Assembly: GCF_003347595.2 (NCBI RefSeq) | Contig: NZ_QCZK02000060.1 | Span: forward strand, 1-64,000 | Length of the DNA: 64,000 nt | From: Botryobacter ruber | GTDB lineage: Bacteria; Bacteroidota; Bacteroidia; Cytophagales; Hymenobacteraceae | Direction: 5' to 3' | Shown: positions 16,294-23,534 of the stretch, piece after piece | Numbering within the stretch: the stretch's first letter is position 1 | How the letters are laid out: each line of letters starts with the position of its first letter | Program-made: the position numbers and the translations under genes | Notes under the pieces: model-generated | The model's input: only the letters and a program-made list of their open reading frames with translations | The model's database searches: none | What the model was told of the DNA's origin: nothing

Positions 16294-17028
16294 ATGTTAA
16301 AGCTACTGCTAACCTGTGAACACGGCGGCAACAGCATTCCGCCTGCCTATCGCGCGCTATTCGAAGGGCACGATGCCTTGCTGGCCACCCACCGCGGCTA
16401 CGACATCGGCGCACTCGACCTGTTCAATCACCTGAAAGACCTGACGCCCGACAGCTTTTTTGCCGTGGAAAGCCGGCTGCTCGTAGAACTGAACCGGTCA
16501 GTTGGCCAGGAAGACCTGTTTTCAGGCATAACCGGAAAGCTGACGGAAGAAGAAAAGAACGTGCTGCTGCAGAAACACTATTACCCCTTCCGCAACCAGG
16601 TGGAGCAGGTGGTGCAGGGGCATATGGCGGCAGGCAACCAGGTGCTGCACGTGGCCGTCCATTCGTTCACGCCCGAGCTTAATGGCGAAATAAGGCAGGC
16701 AGACATCGGCTTGCTGTACGACCCGGAGCGCGGGCCGGAGCACCTGTTTTGCTCCGACTGGAAAAAAGCGCTGGAGCTCGAGGCCCCGGAGTTCCAGGTG
16801 CGGTATAACTACCCGTACCTGGGCACTGCAGACGGCTTCCCGACCTACCTGCGCCATAAATTTGATGCCTCACAGTACGGCGGCATAGAACTGGAAGTAA
16901 ACCAGAAGTACGCACAGGAAGCGCACAGGCAGTGGCACCGGCTGAAAGTTGTCCTGCGGAAAACGCTTCGGAGTACCTTTGAAAAACATTCCCAGGGGTT
17001 CGCTGCACAACAACCCCTGACACCCTGA
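16294..17028 (+). CDS. N-formylglutamate amidohydrolase-like enzyme
   Basis: A 244-residue protein of the FGase/HutG family. Motifs are CEHGGNSIPPAY at residues 8-19, RGYDIGALDL near 36, VHSFTP near 125 and IELEVNQKY near 200. These carry the His and acidic residues of the zinc site. The family splits N-acyl groups from glutamate. There are no histidine-degradation genes around, and it is last in the amidoligase operon, so it more likely hydrolyses an amide made by the operon's own ligases. Confidence 0.85.
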   Translation: MLKLLLTCEHGGNSIPPAYRALFEGHDALLATHRGYDIGALDLFNHLKDLTPDSFFAVESRLLVELNRSVGQEDLFSGITGKLTEEEKNVLLQKHYYPFRNQVEQVVQGHMAAGNQVLHVAVHSFTPELNGEIRQADIGLLYDPERGPEHLFCSDWKKALELEAPEFQVRYNYPYLGTADGFPTYLRHKFDASQYGGIELEVNQKYAQEAHRQWHRLKVVLRKTLRSTFEKHSQGFAAQQPLTP

Positions 17029-17195
17029 ACAGCTTGATCAGGAAAAAAACAAATGTTGCTACTTTGCATTAGCAGAACAAAAGGAAGTAATAGAAAGTAT
17101 GGTTACTATCATCAGCATGTTATAAATTTGCGTTGCCTTTTGGCAGTTGAATAAGAGTATTTAGTTAAATCAACAAAATTTTACCACCTAAAACT

Positions 17196-17801
17196 ATGAA
17201 TCTAAAAAGTTTACGTCACCTCGTTCTGGTCCTGTTCGCGGGCCAGCTGCTGTTTTCCTGTAACTCCGCCAGGTATTACGAATTTTCGGCTCACAAGCAG
17301 GAACCGTACCACCAGCTGAAGCAAAAGCCGGCACCAGCTCCTTCCTTAGCAGAAGTTGCCCTTGCCGCAGCAGAAGCAAAGGCTGTGGAGGCAGCTGCAG
17401 AACCAATTCTGGAAGCCAGTACGCTAACTGCTCCGGTTAAAGCCGCCCCCAAAGCTGTTGCGCCAAAAGTTAAAGCAGCAGAGGCTGTGGTAACTGCTGC
17501 TGAAAATGCGGAGAAGAGCCTGACGGAGGCTGAAGCTGTGGCGATGGCTAAAGAGACCATGGCTTCTATGACGAAGGCTGAGAAAAAGGAGCTGAAGAAA
17601 CAACTGAAAGAAAACCTGCGGCAACGGAATGCGGGCAATGTATCGGTCGTCGAAATCATTTTATCGTTCCTGTTGCCTCCGCTGGCCGTGTACCTGCACT
17701 CCGACATTGGCACCGAGTTCTGGATCAGTGTTATCCTGACCTTGCTGGGCTGGATTCCGGGAATCATCTACGCCTTACTGATTGTGACTGACACCATTTA
17801 A
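17196..17801 (+). CDS. Lipoprotein with C-terminal YqaE/Pmp3 domain
   Basis: A 201-residue protein. It starts with a lipoprotein signal (lipobox LLFSC, Cys22). Residues about 45-125 form an Ala/Val/Glu/Lys-rich linker, followed by a charged helix (about 125-145). Residues 150-200 are a YqaE/UPF0057 domain, two membrane segments with the LLPPLAVYL motif. YqaE proteins are usually about 50 residues and stand alone, so the fusion to a lipoprotein is notable. Parts of the linker are encoded by sequence matching the DR30 repeat (17367-17400, 17472-17502). A strong terminator follows. The family is linked to membrane potential and stress, but the function here is unknown. Confidence 0.8.
   Translation: MNLKSLRHLVLVLFAGQLLFSCNSARYYEFSAHKQEPYHQLKQKPAPAPSLAEVALAAAEAKAVEAAAEPILEASTLTAPVKAAPKAVAPKVKAAEAVVTAAENAEKSLTEAEAVAMAKETMASMTKAEKKELKKQLKENLRQRNAGNVSVVEIILSFLLPPLAVYLHSDIGTEFWISVILTLLGWIPGIIYALLIVTDTI
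17367..17400 (+). repeat. DR30-like copy inside a coding sequence
   Basis: GCAGCAGAAGCAAAGGCTGTGG then AGGCAGCTGCAG, with a short insertion relative to the consensus. It encodes AAEAKAVEAAAE in the linker of the YqaE-domain lipoprotein. Convergent Ala-rich coding could mimic the repeat. Confidence 0.5.
17472..17502 (+). repeat. DR30-like copy inside a coding sequence
   Basis: AAAGCAGCAGAGGCTGTGG then TAACTGCTGCTG. It is the second match within the same Ala-rich linker, encoding KAAEAVVTAA. Confidence 0.5.
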
Positions 17802-17821
17802 CAACCAAAAGAAGTCAACGT

Positions 17822-17852
17822 AAAAAGCACCGTATCGCGCGGTGCTTTTTTA
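17822..17852 (+). terminator. Rho-independent terminator
   Basis: AAAAAGCACCG and CGGTGCTTTTT pair around a 7-base loop, ending in T-rich sequence, 20 bp after the YqaE-lipoprotein stop codon. Confidence 0.85.
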
Positions 17853-17938
17853 ATTTTGTACAGCTAAACTCAATTTTCCCGGCATCGTTAATTTCTGAAA
17901 AGCGTTGTCTCTATCATTGCTGATATACATTCTGATGT

Positions 17939-18859
17939 ATGGAATACAAGGACTATTACAAAATACTGGGCGTTGATAAAAAAGCCTCACAGGCCGATAT
18001 CAAAAAGGCATACCGCGCGCTGGCCAAAAAATATCACCCTGATAAAAACAAGAACGATCAGGCAGCAGAAGAAATGTTCAAAAACATAAGCGAAGCATAT
18101 GAAGTGCTGGGGGACGAGGAAAAACGAAAGCAGTACGACCAGCTCGGTTCCAACTGGAAACAGTATCAGCAGGGTGGTTTTGGAGGCGGCCAGTACCAGG
18201 GCTTCGGAGGCCGTGGTGGCTTTGGCGGCGATGCAGGCGATGTATTCGGGTCTGACTTTTCCGATTTTTTCCAGCAGTTTTTTGGAGGCGGCGGTTTTGG
18301 CCAGGCCGGTGGCGGCAGGCGCACCCGTAGCCAACGCGGACAGGATAACCAGGCTGATATGGTGATCACGCTGGAGGAAGCTTACCACGGCACCGCCCGC
18401 CTGATCACGGTAAACGGGCAGCAGCTGCGCATCAAAACCAAACCGGGTGTGGCCGACGGGCAGGAGCTGCGCATCAAAGGCAAAGGCGGACCGGCTGTAG
18501 TGGCGGGTGGTGAAAGCGGCGACCTCTTCATCAAAGTGCATGTGCAGCCCCATCCGGTGTTCGAACGGAAAGGAAACGACCTCCACCTTCCCCTGCAGCT
18601 CAGCATGTACGATGCCATTCTCGGCGGCAGCGCTGAAGTAAAGACGCTCACCGGCAACATCAAACTGAACATACCAGCCGGCACCCAGCACGGGCAATCT
18701 CTGCGGCTGAAAGGCAAAGGCATGCCCCTTTACGGCAAAACCGACCAGTTCGGCGATTTATATGTCAAGATAAAAGTGGTGCTGCCAACCGACCTGACGC
18801 CGGAGGAAAAAGACCTGCTGCAGAAACTGCGCGACCTCCGGACGGCAAAGCACAGGTAA
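17939..18859 (+). CDS. J-domain co-chaperone, CbpA-like
   Basis: A 306-residue Hsp40. The J domain covers residues 1-66, with the HPD tripeptide at 33-35 that triggers DnaK's ATPase. A Gly/Phe-rich linker (about 78-130) follows, then two C-terminal beta-barrel substrate-binding domains. The CxxCxGxG zinc fingers of true DnaJ are absent, so it is a class II co-chaperone like CbpA. It is convergent with truC, with only 6 bp between stop codons. Confidence 0.92.
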   Translation: MEYKDYYKILGVDKKASQADIKKAYRALAKKYHPDKNKNDQAAEEMFKNISEAYEVLGDEEKRKQYDQLGSNWKQYQQGGFGGGQYQGFGGRGGFGGDAGDVFGSDFSDFFQQFFGGGGFGQAGGGRRTRSQRGQDNQADMVITLEEAYHGTARLITVNGQQLRIKTKPGVADGQELRIKGKGGPAVVAGGESGDLFIKVHVQPHPVFERKGNDLHLPLQLSMYDAILGGSAEVKTLTGNIKLNIPAGTQHGQSLRLKGKGMPLYGKTDQFGDLYVKIKVVLPTDLTPEEKDLLQKLRDLRTAKHR

Positions 18860-18865
18860 CCAGAA

Positions 18866-19579
18866 TTAAAAATGTTCAGTCAGCGCCTCTGTCCAGTTAA
18901 ATTGCCGGCAGAGGCGCTGCATGTTTTCGGGCATGGCCGTTTTAATGGTAACCGGCTGCTGCGTGTAAGGGTGCAGAAACCGGAGTTCAGCGGAGTGCAG
19001 CAGCATATAAGGGCTGTCCAGCTTTTCGCGGAACATCTGGTTATGCCGCCAGTCGCCGTGCCGCTTATCGCCCACAATATAGTGCCGGATATGGGCAAAA
19101 TGCTTCCGGATCTGGTGCATCCGGCCCGTCTCCGGCTTTACTTTCACCAATGAATAGCGCGCTGTGGCATAGCGGCCCACTGGCTCCGGTAGTTCTACCG
19201 TTGCCAGCCGTTCGTAATGCGTTACGGCCTCCTGCGGCGCTTTATGCTGGTGGTCTTTGTCGGGGCGGATAGGAGAGTCTATCGTTTCTGCAGTTGCCGT
19301 GTAGCCGCGCACAATGGCGTAATACGTCTTTTCCACCTGCCGCTCATCAAACGCTTTTACCATACAGGCGGCTGCCTCCGGACTTTTGGCAAACAGCAGT
19401 ACTCCGGAGGTGCCGCGGTCGAGGCGGTGCACCGTGTAGAGGTGGTAGCCCAACTGGTCGCGGAGCAGCTGCAGCGCAAATTCTTTTTTCTCTTCGGCAA
19501 TCCGGGTGCGGTGCACCAGCAGCCCGTTCGGTTTATGGATGGCGACATACTGCGCATCCTCATAAATAACTTCTAACAC
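18866..19579 (-). CDS. truC: tRNA pseudouridine(65) synthase TruC-like
   Basis: A 237-residue RluA-family pseudouridine synthase. The start IHKPNGLLVHR (14-24) is typical of TruC. The catalytic aspartate is D54 in VHRLDRGTSG. No S4 domain is present. TruC modifies U65 of certain tRNAs. An assignment to another RluA-family target cannot be excluded, but the length and N-terminus favour TruC. Confidence 0.85.
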   Translation of the reverse strand: MLEVIYEDAQYVAIHKPNGLLVHRTRIAEEKKEFALQLLRDQLGYHLYTVHRLDRGTSGVLLFAKSPEAAACMVKAFDERQVEKTYYAIVRGYTATAETIDSPIRPDKDHQHKAPQEAVTHYERLATVELPEPVGRYATARYSLVKVKPETGRMHQIRKHFAHIRHYIVGDKRHGDWRHNQMFREKLDSPYMLLHSAELRFLHPYTQQPVTIKTAMPENMQRLCRQFNWTEALTEHF

Positions 19580-19640
19580 AGAAACCGGTAATTAGATGAA
19601 CGGGTAAAGATAAGCCATCGGAAAGCGAATCAAAAACATT

Positions 19641-19669
19641 GCTGCACCTGCCACCACAGCCTCAGCTCC
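19641..19669 (-). repeat. DR30 dispersed repeat copy
   Basis: A near-consensus inverted copy: GCTGCACCTGCCACC then ACAGCCTCAGCTCC. It lies between the truC start and the promoter of the next gene. Confidence 0.85.
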
Positions 19670-19700
19670 ACAAAGCGGTAATTTTATTTCTGCAAAACCC

Positions 19701-19708
19701 TATCTTTG
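19701..19708 (+). promoter_or_regulatory. Putative -7 promoter element (TATCTTTG)
   Basis: It matches the Bacteroidota -7 consensus TAnnTTTG, 33 bp before the start codon at 19742. No clear TTG is seen at -33, so support is partial. Confidence 0.4.
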
Positions 19709-19741
19709 GAGTTCAGGTACAGTGATAAAAAAGGAATTACA

Positions 19742-19954
19742 ATGGCACTATCGTTTGATAACCTCCGGATAGGAAAAAAATACAGCCTGCGCAACTTTGG
19801 CGAAACCTTCGATTTTCAGGTAATAGCCATGCCCGAAGAAGGCTCCTACAAGGTGAAAGACCTGAATACGCTGGAAGTGTTCCTGCTGGAGGACCTGGTG
19901 CAGTATGGAAAAGGGAAGGATTTTGATTTACAGGAGCTTGGAAACCTGGACTAA
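19742..19954 (+). CDS. Small conserved hypothetical protein
   Basis: A 70-residue soluble protein (MALSFDNLRIGKKYSLRN...) with alternating charged and hydrophobic residues suggesting a small beta-barrel fold. I do not recognise a family. An upstream in-frame ATG at 19706 would begin inside the -7 promoter element, so the ATG at 19742 is preferred. It is convergent with the next gene. Confidence 0.65.
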   Translation: MALSFDNLRIGKKYSLRNFGETFDFQVIAMPEEGSYKVKDLNTLEVFLLEDLVQYGKGKDFDLQELGNLD

Positions 19955-19970
19955 CACTGTTCCTCTTTTA

Positions 19971-20234
19971 CTACATTCCACGAGTAACTTTTCCCTTCAA
20001 GTCCCAGTGGCTTTTCAGGATTTCGTCGCTGTTTGGTTTACGCACAATTTTTCGCGTATAGCGTTCCCCGGCAATGGCGCCATCCTCGCGTCGTTTGCCA
20101 ATAAATAACGTGACCGGCTCACCAAGTTCATTCGTTATAAAGGTGATGTCTTTGCCATGGTAGCTGTCATCAATGCGGGTATCCGGGGCATACTTCTTGT
20201 TCAGTTTTGCCACCAGCTTTTCGTTTAAGGCCAT
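19971..20234 (-). CDS. Small conserved hypothetical protein
   Basis: An 87-residue basic, soluble protein (MALNEKLVAKLNKKY...). Its GKDITFITNELGEPVTLFIGKRREDG segment suggests beta strands. There is no signal, membrane helix or recognised motif. It ends 16 bp from the stop codon of the opposite gene. Confidence 0.6.
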   Translation of the reverse strand: MALNEKLVAKLNKKYAPDTRIDDSYHGKDITFITNELGEPVTLFIGKRREDGAIAGERYTRKIVRKPNSDEILKSHWDLKGKVTRGM

Positions 20235-20586
20235 CGTGTCGCTCTGGTTTTTCTTCTGGTACGCAACAACCCTTGCTTGGTTAACCCTGCTTATCCCGAC
20301 ACAGGAGTAAATGGCAACTATATTGGGTTATTAACATAAGTAAAAAAATAATTAACATAGTGCAACAAAGTTTCTGCCTTTTCTGTATCTTTGTTCAAGC
20401 ACACGCACATATTCCACCGAATCGCCTGCTAACACTGTTACTGACCCGATTTCACTTCGGTTTTGTACAGGAATTAACCTGGCCGGGTTCACCATAAAAT
20501 AATTCACCCTTAAACACGTTATGTAAAGATAAATTTAACGCAGGTTCGGCGTGGTAAAAACGCGCCAACTGTTTAAGAGTTTAATT
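20235..20586. other. Spacer with a possible long 5' leader
   Basis: Divergent spacer of about 350 bp. A TATCTTTG match to the Bacteroidota -7 element is at 20386-20393 on the plus strand. If it is used, the gene at 20587 would have a leader of roughly 185 nt. No known riboswitch is recognised. Confidence 0.4.
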
Positions 20587-20877
20587 ATGGCAACAACAGA
20601 CCCGCATTTTTTTGTTTATATATTTGGCGATGAACCCCGAAGTGGTGTTGATATCGGCATAGCAGGCGACCTGCAGCAGCATGTACAGGAGGTAACCGGT
20701 AACGTAAAAGAGCCTGCCCCGGTAAACCAGAAGCTGGTTTATTATGAGTATTATATTGCCGAAGAGGTGGCTGTAGCCCGCGAACAGCAGCTCAAGCAGA
20801 ACACCAACGACGCTAATTTTCACCTCATCGAGTCGATGAACCCTAACTGGCTGGACCTTAGCGATACACTGGAATAG
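20587..20877 (+). CDS. Degenerate GIY-YIG superfamily protein
   Basis: A 96-residue protein whose layout is that of single-domain GIY-YIG nucleases: FFVYIFGD near the start, DIGIAGDLQQHVQEV, KLVYYEYYIAEEVAVAREQQLK, and the closing ESMNPNWLDLSD. The catalytic set is damaged. GIY has become VYIF, YIG has become DIG, and the usual arginine-rich segment (LKRRVWEH in relatives) is LQQHVQE. The glutamate of the ARE motif remains. It is probably not an active nuclease but may still bind nucleic acid (inference). It has its own terminator. Confidence 0.7.
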   Translation: MATTDPHFFVYIFGDEPRSGVDIGIAGDLQQHVQEVTGNVKEPAPVNQKLVYYEYYIAEEVAVAREQQLKQNTNDANFHLIESMNPNWLDLSDTLE

Positions 20878-20899
20878 TACCTGGCAAGCAACTTTGCTC

Positions 20900-20953
20900 A
20901 ACCGGCACAAGTCCGTGAACAGAACGTCACACGGGCTGTTGCCGGTTTTTTTT
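20900..20953 (+). terminator. Rho-independent terminator
   Basis: AACCGGCA and TGCCGGTT form the outer stem, with a CCGTG/CACGG inner stem, and a run of T8 follows. It lies about 20 bp after the GIY-YIG-like gene. Confidence 0.8.
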
Positions 20954-21029
20954 CGTTCCCCATTACCCCACCAAATCCGTATCTTTACAGGCTAAGGGAA
21001 CATGAATCCCGATCAATTTCCGAAGTTTG

Positions 21030-22028
21030 ATGTTAAAACACTTAAACAACTACAGCGAAAGCGTTCGATTTCAAATGTTTGTCGTGCTGGTGGGGATCCT
21101 GTTGCTGCTGGGAAAATTCATCGCTTTTTTTCTTACCAATTCAAACGCTATTCTGACCGATGCCCTGGAATCTATCATCAACGTGGTGGCCGGTGGCTTT
21201 TCGCTTTACAGCTTAATCCTTTCTGCCCGGCCCAAAGACGAAAACCACCCGTACGGTCACGGCAAAATCGAGTTCATTGCTTCTTCGCTGGAAGGTTCCC
21301 TGATCGTGGTGGCGGGGGGGATCATTATCATCAAATCGATCTATAACTTTTTTCAGCCCGTGGTGCTCGAAAAGCTGGACTATGGTATCCTGATCGTTGC
21401 TGTTTCCGGGGCTGTGAACTATGTGGTGGGCTATATTACCGAGAAAAAAGGCAGCGAGAACCAGTCGATCGTGCTGGAGGCAGGGGGCAAGCACCTGAAG
21501 TCGGATGCGTACTCTACGGTTGGCATACTGGTGGGGCTGGTGCTGATCCTGCTCACCGGGCTGACCTGGCTCGATAATGTGGTAGCAATCCTGTTTGGCG
21601 GCATTATCTGCTACACCGGCGTGAAAATAATCCGGTCTTCTGTTGCCGGCATCATGGATGAGGCCGATTACGAGTTGCTGAAACGGATCGTGCAGGTGCT
21701 GAACGAAAACAGGCGTGCCAACTGGATAGATATTCATAACCTGCGGGTAATCAAATATGGCTCCACGCTGCACATCGATTGCCACCTGACCGTGCCCTGG
21801 TACCTGAACGTGCAGGAAGCGCATGATGAGGTGGAAGAGGTCGGGCGGCTGGTACGGGAAAAGATTGATCCGGGCATCGAACTGTTCATTCACACCGATC
21901 CCTGCATTAAGCTCTCCTGTACGATCTGCGATAAAGACGGGTGCCAGGCACGTGAGACGCCTTTTCAGCAGCGCTTGGAGTGGGAACTGGAAAAAGTGAT
22001 TGCCGATAAAAAACACGGCGCCTACTAA
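21030..22028 (+). CDS. Cation diffusion facilitator transporter
   Basis: A 332-residue CDF-family metal exporter with about six membrane segments. The GNAILTDALES-like helix (SNAILTDALESIINVV, near residue 38) and HPYGHGKIEF (near 74) carry the family's Asp/His metal-site residues. The C-terminal cytoplasmic domain contains HIDCHLTVPW and ends in a Cys-containing segment (DPCIKLSCTICDKDGC). ATG at 21030 is chosen; a TTG directly before it is in frame. A weak TATCTTTA promoter-like element lies at 20980. The likely substrates are zinc, iron or a related divalent cation. Confidence 0.88.
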   Translation: MLKHLNNYSESVRFQMFVVLVGILLLLGKFIAFFLTNSNAILTDALESIINVVAGGFSLYSLILSARPKDENHPYGHGKIEFIASSLEGSLIVVAGGIIIIKSIYNFFQPVVLEKLDYGILIVAVSGAVNYVVGYITEKKGSENQSIVLEAGGKHLKSDAYSTVGILVGLVLILLTGLTWLDNVVAILFGGIICYTGVKIIRSSVAGIMDEADYELLKRIVQVLNENRRANWIDIHNLRVIKYGSTLHIDCHLTVPWYLNVQEAHDEVEEVGRLVREKIDPGIELFIHTDPCIKLSCTICDKDGCQARETPFQQRLEWELEKVIADKKHGAY

Positions 22029-22098
22029 CGCAGTAGGAGAAAGAAAACTTAACGGCCGGTTGCCTGTTAACAAAGTACATACGCTTAAATGGAATGAC

Positions 22099-22773
22099 AT
22101 GAAAATAAGAACACTCTTACTCATACCGGTTTTGTTCCTGCTGGCCAGCAGCTGCTCCGAGGCACGAAAAGGGCAGCCCCACACAGCGGATGCTGCCGCT
22201 CAGGATAGCGTCAGCCAGATTGACACCACCGGCCTGGCAGTAGCCACTTTTGCAGGAGGCTGCTTCTGGTGCACGGAAGGTTATTTTGAGCGGCTGAAGG
22301 GCATAAAACACGTGGTAGCCGGTTACGCCGGGGGCACCAAACCGAACCCCACGTACGAGGAGGTAAGTTCAGGGAAAACAGGCTACGCCGAGGCCGTTCA
22401 GATTTACTATGATCCGGAAGAGGTAAGCTACCAGGACCTGCTCGAGGCGTTTTTCCTGACACACGACCCCACCACCCTCAACCGGCAGGGACCGGACGTG
22501 GGCACGCAATACCGGTCGGCGGTGTTTTACCACAATTCGGAGCAGGAAAAGCAGGTACGGGATTATATTAATAAGCTGGAACTGGCCGGTACCTACCAAA
22601 ACCGGATCGTGACGCAGGTGGCGCCTTTTACGACCTTTTATGAAGCCGAAGAATACCACCAGGACTTTTACCGCCGCAACCCGAACAACCCTTACATCCG
22701 GTCGATTGCCGAACCCAAAATGAAAAAGTTTGAAAAGGTGTTCGGCGATAAAATGAAAGAAAAGCAGAAATAA
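22099..22773 (+). CDS. msrA: Peptide-methionine (S)-S-oxide reductase, lipoprotein form
   Basis: A 224-residue protein. Residues 1-19 form a lipoprotein signal ending LLASSC (Cys19), so the enzyme is anchored outside the inner membrane. The catalytic motif GGCFWC (Cys55) starts the MsrA domain; it repairs methionine-S-sulfoxide in oxidised proteins. VAGYAGGTKPNPTYEEV and VGTQYRS are conserved family strings. I chose the ATG at 22099 because upstream in-frame codons overlap the end of the transporter gene and would bury the signal peptide. Confidence 0.9.
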   Translation: MKIRTLLLIPVLFLLASSCSEARKGQPHTADAAAQDSVSQIDTTGLAVATFAGGCFWCTEGYFERLKGIKHVVAGYAGGTKPNPTYEEVSSGKTGYAEAVQIYYDPEEVSYQDLLEAFFLTHDPTTLNRQGPDVGTQYRSAVFYHNSEQEKQVRDYINKLELAGTYQNRIVTQVAPFTTFYEAEEYHQDFYRRNPNNPYIRSIAEPKMKKFEKVFGDKMKEKQK

Positions 22774-22800
22774 AATGACAAAGTTAGATTGAGTGAGAAA

Positions 22801-22841
22801 TTACCCTGGCCTCCCGGTGAGCGCCAGGGTAATTATGTTTT
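22801..22841 (+). terminator. Rho-independent terminator
   Basis: TTACCCTGGC and GCCAGGGTAA form a perfect 10-bp stem followed by TTATGTTTT, 28 bp after msrA. Confidence 0.75.
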
Positions 22842-22961
22842 AAGTTAGTAGCTGCTTCCTTTATTGCTACACAGGAGGAGCGGTGCTGTTCTATATCCAT
22901 TTCTTCCGAAGACCGTAAGAGGTAAACATTTTACCTTCATCCGAAACAAAAAACGAAAACA

Positions 22962-23366
22962 ATGGATTTAATTATCAATTTACTCGTTAGTGCCGGTGTA
23001 CTGTTCCTGCTGGCCTACATCATGCCCCAGGTGCATGTGAAAAGTTTTGGCACTGCCTTATGGGTTGCTATCCTGATTGGTTTGCTAAACGCTACAATCG
23101 GCCTTATCCTGAGCTTTATTTTCAACCTGTTCACGCTGTTTTTGCTGAGTTTTATTGTGCGGCTGGTCGTGATGGCGCTCATCGTGAAGCTGGTAGACAA
23201 GCTGGTGCGGAATTTTAAAGTAGATGGTTTCTGGCCTGCCCTGGTCATTGCGGTTGCCCTGGCCATTGCCGGTACCCTTATCGACCGTTCCAATGCAAAA
23301 GACGGCGACTTGACCATGCTGGAGAACAGGCCGGTGCAGGAAGCACAACTGTTTGCCGCCCGCTAA
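22962..23366 (+). CDS. Phage-holin-4 family (DUF360-like) membrane protein
   Basis: A 134-residue protein with four hydrophobic segments (about 4-22, 30-52, 54-76 and 88-107) and a short polar tail. The pattern fits the PF04020-type family, which is common in bacterial chromosomes and called holin-like only by distant resemblance. There is no phage context here. A terminator follows. Confidence 0.75.
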   Translation: MDLIINLLVSAGVLFLLAYIMPQVHVKSFGTALWVAILIGLLNATIGLILSFIFNLFTLFLLSFIVRLVVMALIVKLVDKLVRNFKVDGFWPALVIAVALAIAGTLIDRSNAKDGDLTMLENRPVQEAQLFAAR

Positions 23367-23400
23367 TAGTTACTCCTGAATTTACGGGTTCCTCCTTCCA

Positions 23401-23437
23401 AAAAGCCGGTATCTTCTCTGTTAAGGTACCGGCTTTT
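23401..23437 (+). terminator. Rho-independent terminator
   Basis: AAAAGCCGGTA and TACCGGCTTTT form a perfect 11-bp stem. It can work in both directions. Confidence 0.8.
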
Positions 23438-23455
23438 CAATTAAGCGGGACGTGA

Positions 23456-23483
23456 GGAGCAGTGGGAGTGGTGGCAGGTGCAG
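23456..23483 (+). repeat. DR30 dispersed repeat copy
   Basis: GGAGCAGTGGGAGTGG then TGGCAGGTGCAG. It is the GGGAGTGG variant of the core, sitting between a terminator and the CapA-like gene. Confidence 0.8.
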
Positions 23484-23534
23484 TGCATATTATCCACACC
23501 TAAAACGGCTAAAGAGCAGTATACTGAAAGATAG

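Noticed and set aside
22962..23366. A prophage holin
   Set aside because: The family is common on chromosomes, and there are no phage genes, integrase or attachment sites nearby.
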